This document shows positions 24,305 to 36,719 of a DNA stretch of 64,000 nt, piece by piece; position 1 is the stretch's first letter, and every line of letters begins with the position of its first letter. A model generated the notes under the pieces. The model was not told where the DNA came from. It was given only the letters and a program-made list of their open reading frames with translations, and did no database searches. The position numbers were made by a program, and so were the translations under genes. Origin of the DNA: Paramacrobiotus metropolitanus (taxonomy: Eukaryota > Tardigrada > Eutardigrada > Parachela > Macrobiotidae); assembly GCF_019649055.1 (NCBI RefSeq), contig NW_026570271.1:310001-374000 (forward strand), given 5' to 3'.

Positions 24305-27300
24305 TGGTGCCCAGTACTGACGCCGCGTTCCCCCGTTGAATCTCAATCGACAGGCGCTGTCGAAGAAATTCGTGCGAGCGTATTCCGGTTTGTCGCAGTC
24401 TTTACCCAGCTCCTTGACGATGGCGATGGCCGCCGCTCAAGGGCCAAACGTTTCAAAGCGATTGGGACAAAGATATAACGGCCGTTCAGATAGAATACAG
24501 TCTGATTTTTCTTTCTCGGCTTGCGGCGGCGGCTCCCGCTGTGGCGGACGTTGCTTTAACATGTGACGCGGCCACTGTGTCTACGCATGTCACATCCCAT
24601 GCTAGACACATTCCGCGTTTCCAGGCGAATGTCGTACAGCCATCTGGGCGGCGTTCCGTTGTAGATGTTCCGCGCGCTAACTTACACCAGCACGCATGCT
24701 CTGCAAATGATACTGTTTAATCCACCGACGTGGATGCCCCGCGGAAAACGCGCATGACAATCCGTGGTGACACATAGCCATGCTGACTACATTCCGTTTC
24801 CAGGCGAATGTCGTACAGCCATCTGGGCGGCGTTCCGTTGTAGGAGATGTCGCGCGGCTCTAACTTTGCTGGCACACCCGCAGACACGCATGCTCTGCAA
24901 ATGATACTGTTTAATCCACCGTGACGTGATGCCTTCGCAGGAAAACGCGCATGACAATCCGTGGTGACCATAGCCATCGACGGGTTTGTAGCATTTGTTA
25001 CAATCATGGGTATCACAGATCGTAGCACCTAGACGCAAACCGACGCTGATTTTCAGCATCGTCGTCCAGCAAGTTTCCAATGTGAGCTGAAGGCAATGCG
25101 TTCAACCAGATGCCGGCTTCTGGCCTTGACTGGGCAAGCAAGCGGGCTGTATTCACTTCGTCACCTCGAAACACGTCCAATAACGTTGACAGTGAAACGT
25201 TACAAAGTGGCAGATCCCAGGCTTTTTGGGACTTCCGGAGGGCGAGTTCTGGGATATCAGGCTGACGGGAACCTAGTTTCCATAAATCAAGGGCTTCAGT
25301 AACGTTTACCACCCCGTAGTCTGGAAGCAGCATGGACACCAAGCCGGACACGGAATGAATCGAAGCCAAAAAGGCTGGGAGAGATAATTCTTGCGACCGG
25401 CGGATGCCGATTCCGCCTCTGCTAACAGGTAGAGATGCCTGACGCCAGCAGGGATAGTCGTCGTGATTGGTACGCACATTGGACAACTTCTGGAAACATT
25501 CGCGCAATGTTTCATCTAACTGATAAAGCAGCTTGGGATATCTCCATGCGTTACAACATCGTAGCATGTAGATAATTTTCGGTGCGCCGAGGCAGTTTTT
25601 CAGGAGAAACAGCGCATGATGGCTTGGAAGTACTTGCAACCGTTCACAGACCAATGTCAACGTTTTGGCTTTTTCGTCCAATAATGGTCCGACAGCTTCG
25701 TCCAGTACAGGAGCACCGAGTAATGACATGGTAGATTTCGACAGAATGCGCAGTTTGGGATAAAGTTCAAGAAAGTTCTCTGTGACTTTACGTTGGGACT
25801 CAGCTGATCCACCGAGAACAAGCAGTTCGCATTTAGACTCGTTCACCTGCAAACCTATGGCCATCGCGCCTTGAATAATTTCGGCAAAACTCGCGGCAAC
25901 TGCCTCTGGTGTTCCGCCCACGGTTCCGTCGTCGAGAAACCACGCGTTCAATTTCAACCGCAATGCGATTAGCACTGCTCGGAGGGCCAGGCTGAACAGT
26001 AAAGGGCCTAGAGGATCGCCCTGTTGAACGCCGGATTCGGAAGACAGCAATAATTCCTCGAAAAATAACACAGAATGGTGGCCGTAAGCACTACGTAGAA
26101 ATTCACTGTATTCAGGAAAATGTTCATGCGCTGCGGCCAGGACGGCGTCCCGTGAGACTGTGTTGAAGGCGTTCTTGAAATCGATTTTGAGAACCACCTT
26201 CGTCGTATCAGCATCCGATTCCAAGAACAACCTGGTGGCATGCACGATAGCCTCGGCACCGCCACGCACGTTAACCCCAGCTGCTGTGGAGACAAGATGG
26301 CGGCTGTTCGGTCCGTTAAACGCGCGCAGATGATCTTGGCAGCCAGCCGGCGGATGGTCAGACCAATCGCAATAGGGCGCAGACCGCCGTCCTTCTTCCG
26401 CAAGGCGATAAGTTTCCCTCCGAAGAGTACGGGGCGCGTGTCTGCAGGCACCTTACCATCGATGATGATGTTTAATACAGCAGCAAGTGCATCGCAGAAT
26501 GGTCCTGATTGGTCGTCCAATTTCGATCCAGCCATATCTAAAAGGTGCTGCGGTCTTAAGCCGTCCGGCCCTGCTGCTGATCCCTTTGGGAAGCTATGGA
26601 TAGCTGCGAAAACTTCCTCACGGGTAATGCGGGCAGCGGCTGGTGGAGGCGGGTCGAGGCGAACCAACACAGGAGGGGCGCTCTGGGGGCGCTTCTCTCG
26701 TAGTTCTTGCAGAACATCGGGACTGGGTTCAACAATGGCATCTGAGGACATCACGATTCTCATCGCTCCCGAGAGTGAGCCGTCGTCGATCTTCTGTCCC
26801 ACTCTACGGGCAAGGTCTTCCTGCTCGGTCCGTTTTTTCGTTGCTGGCGGCTTTTGTACAGAGGGCGCTGTGGTGTTATTGTCGAAATGCCGTAGGTTCT
26901 GCTTGACGGCGGACGCAAGAGACGTTGTGTGTCCGGGTTTGCTCTTAACGGGGAGCCGGAGAGCGGTGGGAGCAAAAGATAACAACCTGCTCCAGGATTC
27001 ACAGCTGTTGGTGGCGGAGATCTGTTCAAGAACTTTCGACAGAGAGGTTCTTGTTGCTGGTCTTGCACCGTGAGGGATACGACGCATAATCCGCTCCTTC
27101 GACGGGCGAAAGGTGCCTGTCGCCGTAGGCGGCGTTGGCGCGGCTCCAGAAGAATTGCTAGCGGTGACAGTAGAAGGTTGGAGGCCAGGATCTCTGGGAC
27201 GCGATTTACAGGCCTTCTGATGGGCTGCCATTCCAGCACCTTTACAAAAAGGTCTCGTACAGTAGGGACACGGCTCTTTGTCAATAGCCATCAGGTACGT

Positions 27301-27425
27301 GTAGCAGGAGTTTGACTGACCTGATTGATAGGAGTCGGTGCTGGATACCTGAAGGACCAGGTCTGCCGTAAACGGCAAACCTGAAGCGTGTGCTGAAGGC
27401 CCCTTCTGCGGCGCTGCCTCAAGCC
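24305..27425 (-). pseudogene. Retrotransposon polyprotein, frameshifted
   Basis: The reading frame runs from about 27425 to 26270, then continues one frame over from 26269 to 25013. The break is one missing G in a G run just after SPQQLG, before VRGGAEA. Reverse transcriptase motifs: GPDGLRPQHLL, then KIDFKNAFNTVSRD (motif A), SGVQQGDPLGPLLFSLAL (motif B) and AWFLDDGTVGG (motif C, with F-L-D-D in place of the common YADD). The C-terminal knuckle, endonuclease and FLRQRLS block lie in other frames, so at least four more shifts separate them. All expected domains are present, which points to fairly recent inactivation. Related elements are usually one long ORF of about 1000 residues. Confidence 0.85.
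24590..24976 (-). repeat. Internal tandem duplication in the endonuclease region
   Basis: A segment of about 190 bp is present twice in a row (about 24590-24780 and 24781-24976). Both contain CAGGCGAATGTCGTACAGCC, TGCTCTGCAAATGATACTG and CGCGCATGACAATCCGTGG. The left copy keeps the full WDVTC endonuclease motif, and the right copy leads into the upstream knuckle. Confidence 0.85.
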
Positions 27426-27702
27426 ACGTTTACATCCAACAGGCCACCCTTCAGACCAAGAGGGTTTTGACCCCGATTTGGTCGGCGTAGGGAAATTAGA
27501 CGCCAACAAATAATCCGCAACTTGTAACTTGAATTCCAAAAGATCTTCACAGTAAGAAGCAACCTTTGCAAAATTCTGAACGTTAATTTTAATGAAAAAT
27601 TGAAATCACCGTCTCACCTAATTTTATAATTTGGTCCGTAAATCACAATAGAATCTCACAGCTAGCAAATGAAGAAAACGTACAGAATATAATATCAACA
27701 AT

Positions 27703-29586
27703 TCAGGGGACAGATTTAACAGAATGCATGTTGGCGTTGTTCCGTAGATTTTCCGACTGGTATTTTATAATGTGTCTGCCCATCTTGGCCGGTTTTCGAC
27801 TTTTGAACTGACATGCTGTACAGTACAGGAAAATCCGGGCGGTATATAATTGTTCATGCTCCTTGCCGGCAAAATGTAATAAGAATTTTTTCTCTTCGCT
27901 CCAGGACAAACGGCAGATCTGGCACTGAAACTTTTCGCTACAAAAACCCTTGGTGGCATTTTTGGACTGAAACACCGGCATTGCGGAAACAGTTTCCTCC
28001 CATCTATTCGGCGAAATACTGGAACATGTTGTACGTTCTTCTTCCTTTTTTCTTTGGCCGGAAGAATATTGCTCGGATGTGATGCCTATTTTGAAGCCGA
28101 CTTCCCCATCCTCCGTTTTCTTGTGATTTGTGGGCGCTACAAAATAAAAACCAATGTACAGTATTTAGATGCACAAAACACTGTATTTTAAAGCATGGAG
28201 AGCTTGTACAGTGTACCTTTACCTGTGTAGCCTTTACACACTGTCAGCTTTTCACCATATTACTCAAGAAAATATTGTGATAAAGCAAAAAATTTAGTTG
28301 CAACCTCGTTATCATAAATTTAAAAATATAGGCATATTCGTACAAAAATACATACTTGCTCACTCATGTTGTGCATTTTTGCTCAGATGGAAACAGTTTC
28401 ATTGTACCATTATTATGTTACAGTATATTCCTTTTTATCGTACAAAGGTTGTTTAACTTGCCGTACGCGGTTACCACTGACCCGCTTTGCACGTTTGATC
28501 CTAATTCTTCGATCAGCGAGATAAGTTGTGACGAACTTAAACTGCAGTCGTCAAATGATAATCAGTGTTAAAATTTTAATTATTAATTATTGATAATTAC
28601 TAAACTTTTCACCAAGTTCAAACTGAAACTTATTTCTCACTTCACATACCGCCTCGTTTTTTGATGATTTCGGTTTCTGGCTGGCTGATCTCCGCATGTT
28701 CTGTGTCCGCGCATATCTTATCACACTTCCGGTCATCCAGAGAAAAGCCGGCGCCGGCACTTAACTCACTTTCGCACTTCTGCGATGGTACATTTTCGTG
28801 TCCGGTTTGATCAAGCTGACGCTCGATCTCTGGAAGTTTACTCTTATTCGAACATGAACTGAGCAAAAGAGCATCCAGCTTCGTCATCTTAACGACGTTG
28901 CGATCAAGCTGGACTGTGGATTTCGACGAAGATCTGGCTGACGCAGCAACATGGATAGATACTGACCGACGGAGTGGTTTTTTAAAAGGTAAACCGGCAT
29001 CTTTTATTACTTTTTCCACCAAATGCCTTGAAATTTTAGCGTAGCGCAGTATTTTTCGCACAGACCAGCCCTGCTCCAGCCACCTTAGAACTATTAGCCG
29101 CAACAAGTCGTACCTCTTTCGATACAAATTGCGAAAGATTTTCAGTCTCCCGGCTGCGCGCAGCACTTGCTGAATGGAGTAGCGGGACAAACTGAATTTT
29201 ATCATGAGGTCGGAACAAGTGCGACCGTTATCGAATAAGTCCACGATTTCCTGCTTTTCTTTCGGGGTGAGGTCGGACGTGTCCCGAGTACTGGAATCTG
29301 CAACCTTGGCTCTAACAACCTCTGCTGAGCGGGCATCGTAATCGCCATGATCCTTCCCTTCTGGCGCCACATCTGGTTGCAATGGCAACTCGACTGGCTG
29401 GTCTGGCACTAGCACGATGTTGCATTGCCCTGGGCTTGTTTCCGGAACGGGGGAGAGGTGTTTCGCCAGCAACAAGATTGCATTCAAGATTTGCGCTCCC
29501 CGGATTTCGGCTTGGCTGCTTACGAACGGCGGTTGTGCAGGGGAATCTCCGCCATTCCCAGTACAATGCATATTGTCACTGTTCAT
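27703..29586 (-). CDS. HTH/zinc-finger family protein, unit 2
   Basis: Two exons, 29586-28650 and 28136-27703, with 456 codons plus stop. The 513-bp intron starts GTATGTG, ends TTTTGTAG and is in phase 1. Exon 1 starts at an ATG (MNSDNMHCTGNGG) and contains the conserved N-terminal block EIRGAQILNAILLLAKH. It has two HTH units at about residues 106-146 (EIVDLFDNGRTCSDLMIKFS) and 159-198 (RWLEQGWSVRKILRYAKIS). Exon 2 opens APTNHKKTEDG and carries the U1-type finger FQCQICRLSW ... HFAGKEH, then YCTACQFKSRKPAKMGRHIIKY with the final His replaced by Tyr. Frame and zinc ligands are intact, so it looks functional. It is the closest relative of unit 3 and lies in a shared tandem duplication. DNA binding is inferred from the domains; the target is unknown. 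Confidence 0.8.
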
Positions 29587-29845
29587 ACGGCACCAGTGAT
29601 GTTCTAGGACCTCAAGTTATGGCTGCGATTTCCGTTTCTCAGTGTTGCTTTAATGAAGAAGGCTCCACACGGGAATTTTGGGATTCGGGCCTACAACAAG
29701 TACCATATACTTCATAGTTCTAAGTATTGTATAGAAGTAAAGGATAGGCGGTGCATTGCTGACGCTAAGCGAGTTATGTACTGCTACCCCCTTTTTTAAC
29801 TTGAAAGTATGCATTTGGGAAAATTAGCCCACCGTAGAGTTAGGA

Positions 29846-29882
29846 GCTACAGGCAGTGTACGCTTACTACACTGCCTGTAGC
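29846..29882. repeat. Perfect 15-bp inverted repeat
   Basis: GCTACAGGCAGTGTA and its exact complement flank a 7-nt loop. CTGTAGCCGGTGC is then repeated just to the right (29876-29910). Confidence 0.8.
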
Positions 29883-30639
29883 CGGTGCATTAACCTGTAG
29901 CCGGTGCTTAATCACCGTAAATGGTACCAACTGCAGGTATGTACAATGTACATGCACCAAAACTTGAAAAGCTTTGTTTTATGAATGACATTCCGCAGTT
30001 GCCCAAATGCTTACAATTCGATGGCGTGACAAACGTTTGTACGCGCAACATCCGGTTGGGAAGTTATTGGCACTTATTGCTGCAAGAATATTCGAAAAAG
30101 TTTAGAAGCATCAATTTGTGCGCTGTACTAAAGGTTTCAACATGTAATTACGCTCTTTTTTCAGATTTTATACATAAACGTAGATTAGTATGAACATTTG
30201 TTGCACCGAACCAGAGTTGCAGCATTTTCTTTGCTAATTTTAAATTCTTGAATTTTTCAAAATTTAGAAAAATGCTTAACTATGGTTCGACGTAAAAACA
30301 ACAGTGAGCATCTACGAGGAGATAAAGGTAGCCCATTTCAGTTCTCTCTGCGCTTGCTGCCGTCAGCCGGCTTTACCTAACAGGTTGAAAATTACCTAAC
30401 AGGTAATTTTTGTTTATCTGGTTACATAATATGTGCTCAATTTCGTTAATCGAGAACAATCACTAAATATGAGCTTTCAAAAAAATAGTTCTAGAAACTT
30501 TCCAAAAAAAACGTCATCGAATGACATTCGGTCTAACAAAGATCTTACAAAGCACACAACGAAAGCCATCGGATTCCGTTTATGCGCTCATTTATTATTA
30601 CCATTACAAAGTCAAGAGTACATTCAAGATGCTTAGATT

Positions 30640-31930
30640 TACAGAAATAATCCAAATTAAGGATACTGAAAACAACTTTATCACATAATAATAAATAGCA
30701 ACATAATAATAAACATAGGTATAATAATAAAAATGTAATAATATGATGTATTTATCGCTTACAGGTAATAATACACGATGTACTACAAAACGTTCGCAAA
30801 CACGAAGCCTATGTAAGCCGATATTTTAGAGTTTCAGTTATCCTTAACTTATTTAGTAATTGCTTATACAGAGAAACCATGATTTGCAATTCTGCGTGTC
30901 ACAAATTTTTACTACCTGTTGACTTCGTCCGTTTTTTTGCAGCGCGTTCAAAATTAAACGAGCATGATGAGCAAGCGGATACACGGAATCATAAAATTCC
31001 ATAAACAAAATCTCATGAAAAGAAACCGGGGACATAAACGATAGGAAATTAATGCAGTTCATTTAATACGCTACGTATGTTAAACGTAACGTTAGTACTG
31101 ATGTCTCTACTCTTCTGGCAGTCTGCACCGTTACTGTCTGAAGAACTTCGTACTTTCGGAAGTTACAGCACAAAAAGTGGAAATTCGACCGCGGTTCAAA
31201 AATACAGTAGTGGCACTAAACAAACAGTCTGTAACCGTTGCAGCTGCATGGCACATCATTGATAATCTTTGTAGGTTTGAATACAGCAGTGTCTCCTTGC
31301 ATCGACCTGCATAGGTAATTGCATCGTACTATTATCACACATTCAATCGTAAATTCGCACTTGACAAAGCGATACCATTATTACTGATCAATATTCTACA
31401 ATATTACTAGACGCACCCGGTCGATCAAGGTGCACCGCGTAACAAGTTGAAAGGGCGGCGCTTCCGAAAATAACCGGCACCGTACTGAACGAGACATTTC
31501 AAAACATGCGAACCCGTGTAAGCGGGAAAATTCAACTGTCTGTGCATACTATGACAACTGTTTTGAAGATACAGTATAAACAACCACACCAACATTTGAC
31601 GAGAGAAACTGTGCTCTTTTTACCTGGTTACTATGACTTTTCAACTTTAAGGTGTTTTCACAGTTTTAAAACTCATTATAATTTCAAAAAATGACGAGAT
31701 CATTGCTGTAAACTTAGCTTTGGCTAGATTCGTTTCCAGTTATGTTTATTTAAATTATTTTTCAGGGAAGATTTGAAATATGAAATATTTAGTATTAAAT
31801 ATTTTGTCCAATTCAATTGGAGAAAATATGAAATACTTAGTATTATTTATACCTTCAGGCTGAATTTGGAGCGGGACTGTGTGTTTAAATATTTTGTCCA
31901 ATTTAATTAGACCATAATATTTATAATAAC
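30640..31930. repeat. Tandem segmental duplication, copy 1 (upstream flank of unit 2)
   Basis: It matches 36720-37720 in order and orientation. Shared blocks include ATCCAAATTAAGGATAC, CAGAGAAACCAT-ATTTGCA, ATCGTAAATTCGCA and TTAGATTCGT- -AGTTATGTT. Within it, a minus-strand frame at 30853-31062 and its counterpart at 36787-36999 share residues (DS-Y ... R-ILN-L), so an old coding segment may be included. Copy 1 is frameshifted. Confidence 0.6.
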
Positions 31931-32160
31931 CGTTGCATGCATAAAGGCCTTGGTTGCTTGTTTTTTGTTTGTTTGATCAACTTAATGTCTACGACAATCA
32001 GTTGAATGTCCTGCACGAGGTCATAAACTAACGCAAAAGAAAAGGCCAGCTCATCAGCAAAAGCCCGACATATAAAACACCGCAACAGATCAATCGTACA
32101 AAATCATTTGGCTCTAGAACGACATAAAGCAATGCTCTAGTCGCGGCTACGGCCGCCTAG

Positions 32161-32442
32161 TGTGTCTGTGTGAACTATTATTTGAGCCCGCTTTATGGTA
32201 ATTATGGCACGCTCAAGCGCTTCCGCATACCGCAGGTGGTACCCTCCGATCTATACATAACCGGCGATTATTACCTGTCCATCGTTTTTGCGTATGAGGC
32301 GGAAATAAAGCGGTCTTATTGCAATGAACTGGGTAATCTGCTTTCTAGAGCTCTAGGACCTGGGTTTTACAATCACAATAAGCGGATGGGTTTTTATACT
32401 CCTCCCACAAAAAATCCAAAGCGCTATTATTGCAGTACCTGA
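32161..32442 (+). CDS. Possible exon of a secreted lipid-binding-like protein
   Basis: A plus-strand frame follows an AG (GCCGCCTAG) and runs about 94 codons to TGA. The sequence VPSDLYITGDYYLSIVFAYE ... RSYCNEL has the alternating pattern and T-G-x-Y-x-L core seen near the C-terminus of ML/GM2-activator-like domains, and a late Cys. This is only a resemblance. The upstream signal-peptide-like frame at 31077 could be a first exon, but I could not connect the two. Random origin is possible. Confidence 0.2.
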   Translation, partial: CVCVNYYLSPLYGNYGTLKRFRIPQVVPSDLYITGDYYLSIVFAYEAEIKRSYCNELGNLLSRALGPGFYNHNKRMGFYTPPTKNPKRYYCST

Positions 32443-33129
32443 ACTGTGCTTCCATTGTATAATCTGGTCCTAATTGTGTGAGGAAGCTGATTAAAGCGCG
32501 CATATTGTTGCCGGTATTAGGAACTGACAATCATGAACATCATATTCTTTTGTACGAGCATTTTTTTCTGTGCATTACAAATGCGAAAAGGACCGCGAAT
32601 GCATTATAACCTGGTAATTATGTATTGTGTTTATGTACTCGACTGCATGCATCAGTCTGGGACGCAAACCACAAAATCACAACCACAACCACAAATTTTA
32701 AGGAAATTCGAATCGCTTTATCATTCAACAATCCGCGAAATGAAAAATTTGAATTAACCGTACCCGTGCCGCTGCTAGCAGCCGTGCGGACACCAAAAGG
32801 TCACCCGTGCACCCAACCAACGCGCATGTTTACCCGTACATGCAGCCATACTGCTAATTTATCGTAAATACTGGTACATTTGCATGGGCCGACGGGTAGT
32901 TTACTAGTGCTTGCATTTTCAATAGGTATGCCGTCGCAAGTAAAATCAAAAAAAGAATCAATTGGGAGAGTCAGTCGCAACGATTTTTGTGAGATCGATC
33001 TACTTTTCCGTAAACGTTTACGTCAGCAGTACTCCATCGCGCGTTCAAGGGACTGATAAAATGAACCGAAAATCATAACACACTCTCACAGCTAGTAAAC
33101 GAAATCGTACACTATTTAATATCAACAAT

Positions 33130-35277
33130 TTAGGAGTTAGATTTAACATAATGCGGAATTCTGCCGTTGTGCCGTATATTTTCCAATTGGTACTTCGTAA
33201 TATGTCGGCCCATCTTGGACGGTTTTCGAGTTTTGAACGGACAGGCTGTACAATACAAGAAAATCCCAGCGGCGTAGAATCGTTCGTGCTCCTTGCCGGC
33301 CAGATGTAACAGGAAGGGTTTCTCTTCGTCGTAGGTTAAACGGCATATCTGACACTGATACCTTCCGCTACTACCCCTCGTGACCGCATTTTTGGACTGA
33401 AACACCGTCATCGCGGAAGCACTGCCCACGCATCTATTCGACGAGATATTGGAATATTCTGTAATTTCTTCCTCTTGTTGTCTTTGGCCGAAAGGGCATT
33501 GCTCGAATGCGATGTCTGTTCCGAAGCCGGCTTCCGAATTATCCGTTTTCTTTTGGCTCCCGGGGGCTACAAAATAAACAAATACGCTGCGCTTAAATGT
33601 GCAAAACAGTTTATTTTAAAGCACGAAGTTATGATCATACTTTTACTTGCGCAGTTTTTGCACATTGTCACTTTGCCACAATATTACGTAAAAAATTAGT
33701 GAGGTAAAACGAAAAATACATTTACAGCCTCGTTTGGGTAAATTTATCTATACTGAGCCTATACATATGTACTGTATATTCATACATATAAGGGGAATTT
33801 ACCTGCTGAGGCCAGCACTCCCTGTACTTGCTGCCGTCACCCGCCTGGAGTGTGACGTTACGGCAATACATACGGTTAAATCAGGCGCGGTACATAAGCA
33901 CCATGTTCAGCCACAACGTAAAACTCCAGCCGGGTGACGGCAGCAAGTACAGGGAGTGCTGGCCTCAGCAGGTTAATTCCCCTTATATATATAAACACAT
34001 ATACGTAACTATATACATGCGTATACATACATATATGCATACCCATTGCCGTTGCTCTAGGTGTGCGAGAGGAATGAATGAACATTCCTCTCGCACTGAG
34101 CGAGCGAGAGGAATGTTCATTCATTCCTCTCGCACACCTAGAGCAACGGCAATGGCATACCATACCGAGCCTATGTACAATGTATATACCCGGCAGTGGT
34201 ACATACTAATACTGAGACGAGATACTGAAAAATTTTTCAACTATTCAGTTGCGGTGTTTTCTCACAACCCCCCCCCACCCAACTAAAAATTGCATGTATT
34301 GAAATTTTTCATTACTGGATATATCTTCCATTGGACATACCGCTGCGGTCTTTATTGATGTCGGTTTCTTCCTGGGTTGTTCTTTCCACCGCAATTTCTG
34401 TAGCAGGGCATGTGTCTTTGCATTGCCGGTTTTTGGACAAAATGCTTGCACCGGCACCTGATTCGTTTCTGGAGTTCTGCAATGGTATATCCTCGTGGCC
34501 GACTTTATCATGATGACGCCCAATGCCTGAATCCCATTTGATTGCAGAGCGTGAGTCGCGCAAAATAGCATCGAGCTTCGTAGTGGTCACGGTGTTTTGA
34601 TTATCCTGGACTATGGATCTCGACGTAGAGCTGGTTGACGCAGAACCATCAATAGATATCAAACGGCGAAATGGTGTTTTAAGCGGTGAACCGGCACTCT
34701 TTATTACACTTTTCACCCAAATCCTTGGAGCCTTAGTGTGATGCATTATTTCTCGCAAAGACCAGCGCTGCTCAAGCAGCTGCAAAACAATCAATCGCAG
34801 CTCGTTGAACTTCTTTCGATCCTGTTTCCTAAGGATCGCCGGTCTCCCAGCTGCACGCAAAACTTGCTTAATGGTGTAACGGGACAGATCGAACTCCGCC
34901 ATCAGGTAGGAGCAAGTGCGACCGCGGTCGAATAAGTCCACGATTTCCTGTTTTTCTTCTGGGGTGAGTTTGGACATCAGCCGTGCACTAACCCTTGTAA
35001 CCGATGTTCTGGCAACTTCTGTTGAGCAGACGTAGTCATCGCAGTAATTATCCCATCCTGGACCCGTATTCGTTGCCACTAGCATTTCGTCTGGATGTTT
35101 TGGCACTGTGCCGCACTGCATTGTGTTTGCTTTCGGAATGGCGACTGGATATTTCTCCCGCATCAAGATTGCATCCAGGATTCGCGTCCCCCGGAGTTCG
35201 TGTTGGTTGTTCAGGAGCGGCGGCTGAGCCGGAACACTTTCGCCCCTCTCAGCATAATGCATAATATTTTTTTCCAT
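33130..35277 (-). CDS. HTH/zinc-finger family protein, unit 3
   Basis: Two exons, 35277-34341 and 33566-33130, with 457 codons plus stop. The donor GCG/GTATGT follows DRS and the acceptor is TTTTGTAG, in phase 1. Exon 1 has the N-terminal block ELRGTRILDAILMREK and two HTH units at about residues 104-144 (EIVDLFDRGRTCSYLMAEFD) and 158-196 (QLLEQRWSLREIMHHTKAP). Exon 2 has the U1-type finger YQCQICRLTY ... HLAGKEH and the Tyr-ending second finger CTACPFKTRKPSKMGRHITKY. All expected ligands are present and the frame is intact. The intron (774 bp) is longer than in unit 2 because it holds a hairpin MITE and a nested palindrome. Confidence 0.8.
33786..33990. mobile_element. Hairpin MITE, copy B
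   Basis: The two arms of about 75 bp are near-perfect inverted copies. Tips read TATATAAGGGGAATT, followed by CTGAGGCCAGCACTCCCTG and TGCTGCCGTCACCCG. The centre matches copy A at 12594. Its better-preserved arms suggest a younger insertion. It lies in the unit 3 intron. TA or longer AT-rich flanks are compatible with a TA target site. Confidence 0.9.
34044..34154. repeat. Nested perfect palindrome
   Basis: Two exactly complementary 51-nt arms (34044-34094 and 34104-34154) flank a 9-nt centre. Each arm itself contains an inner inverted repeat, GCGAGAGGAATG ... CATTCCTCTCGC. The structure could fold as one long hairpin or as a cruciform with side hairpins. It sits in the unit 3 intron, 54 bp from the MITE. 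Confidence 0.95.
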
Positions 35278-36719
35278 GCAGCTCTAGTCAGCAAAATTAT
35301 TATTAGAACACCCAAGTAATCGCTAGGATTTTCAATTCCGTTCTTCGGCGTTGATTTGCTGAAGACCCAGCACAGAAACTTCGTGACTCAAGCCTATAAG
35401 AAATAAAGTCATTTTGATATACTGCTGTTATTAGCGAATTATACGCAACGAAATGCTGTCACCCTCTGGTCGGAAAAGCGTAAACTTTTATCCACGAAAA
35501 CAATAAGGATTCGCTAAAATCCGTACATATTAACACGCGGCGATACACGAATTGCGAAATAATGCAATACCTTACAAAAATTTGCACGTACACGTTCAGA
35601 ATATGTATTAAGAGAGTTATGGGAGTTACGTAACTTACGACGTGAGAGCTAAACTTTTTGTTAGCGAATTACCTGGACAGTTACGATTCGGGGTTTGGTT
35701 ATAAGCCTCGCAAATAACTCACCTCAAGTTAAACAGCAGAAAATACCTTCTCAAGTCAGGTGCGAATTACGAGTTATTATGATGCAGTAAGCACTAAGCA
35801 GTTCTACAAAACGGCATAGTACTGGACTCGATAATGCCGCATATTTTTCGGTTTGTAAGTCACTTATCTCATAATCGCTGTTTATGTACAAAGGAAATAT
35901 TCCTTATAGGGTTATGGTAAAATGTGAATAATATTCAATATTGGATTATCTTAGTGAACAAACAAAGATAAAACCAACGGTAACGAGTGCAGAGACCTGA
36001 CTGCAAAACAACAATACTTACTACGTACAGCTACAGATACATACTGTCTGCCCCCGGATACGCACAATCACCTGATATTTTTATGCAGGTAGAAAAAATA
36101 AAAGAAAACTTTTTTAATCGCATCCTGCATCCCATATTTTGTAATAACTGATCCAACGCCATGCCGATGACGGTTTTATGGAAATTAAATTACATTTTTT
36201 TAACAAACAAGCATGGACAGAACGTGGCCTGTAAATACCGGAAATGATTGCATGGCTCAGCATGACAACAATTTGCATCGTCGGCTTTCTTCTCGAGAAA
36301 ACAATTTTCCAAATCTGTTGAAGTACGAGTATATGCAATGCAAACTGAATAATCACATGCAAAGTTTCTCAGTAATGGGTGTTGCTTCGGATTCCTATAA
36401 GTGTCCATAATTTTTAGGGGCAAAAACGAATTCCAGAGTATTAAAATTCTTTTTCTGTCGGCCATTAGTTGTATTCAGACTTGTACAAGAGAAAAGCAAA
36501 TTTTGAAATACTCGTGTATCTTATGCTAATTCTTATAAACTGTGGTTGGACTGACTCTCGAATTTTTCGCAAATTCTTATCAGCGGCAGTTGTATACCTA
36601 AATGATTATTATTTATAAGTTCCCATAATATGTGTTTAAGGCGATTATTTCGAACAGTCTGCACTGCCTGCTTGTGCACTTACTATTACTGCAAAAAAGC
36701 CGACAGATACATACCAGAT

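Larger units (their letters stand above)
24300..27540 (-). mobile_element. Non-LTR retrotransposon, R2-like domain order, inactive
   Basis: A single degenerate element on the minus strand. Order of domains: N-terminal zinc finger CPYC ... H-Q-K-A-C near 27260; reverse transcriptase across about 26660-25700; a CX2CX8HX4C knuckle (CNKCYKPVDGYGHHGLSC) near 25000; a restriction-like endonuclease core RRPDGCTTFAWKR ... WDVTC; and the C-terminal block FLRQRLSIEIQRGNAASVLG at about 24305-24370. This order matches R2/NeSL-type elements in which the endonuclease follows the RT. No poly(A) tail or target duplication could be fixed. It interrupts the 3' flank of unit 2. Confidence 0.85.
29587..33129. 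other. Spacer between units 2 and 3
   Basis: Apart from the features listed separately, no supported gene. A fragment near 30350-30375 (GCTTGCTGCCGTCAGCCGGC) matches the tip of the hairpin MITE. A frame at 31077-31262 (+) begins with a signal-peptide-like MLNVTLVLMSLLFWQSAPLL but ends after 61 codons. Confidence 0.4.

Noticed and set aside
26240-27073. 277-codon plus frame
   Set aside because: It is the antisense shadow of the retrotransposon reverse transcriptase.
33876-34163. Frames encoding RCSRCARGMNEHSS on both strands
   Set aside because: Produced by the perfect palindrome, which reads the same on both strands.
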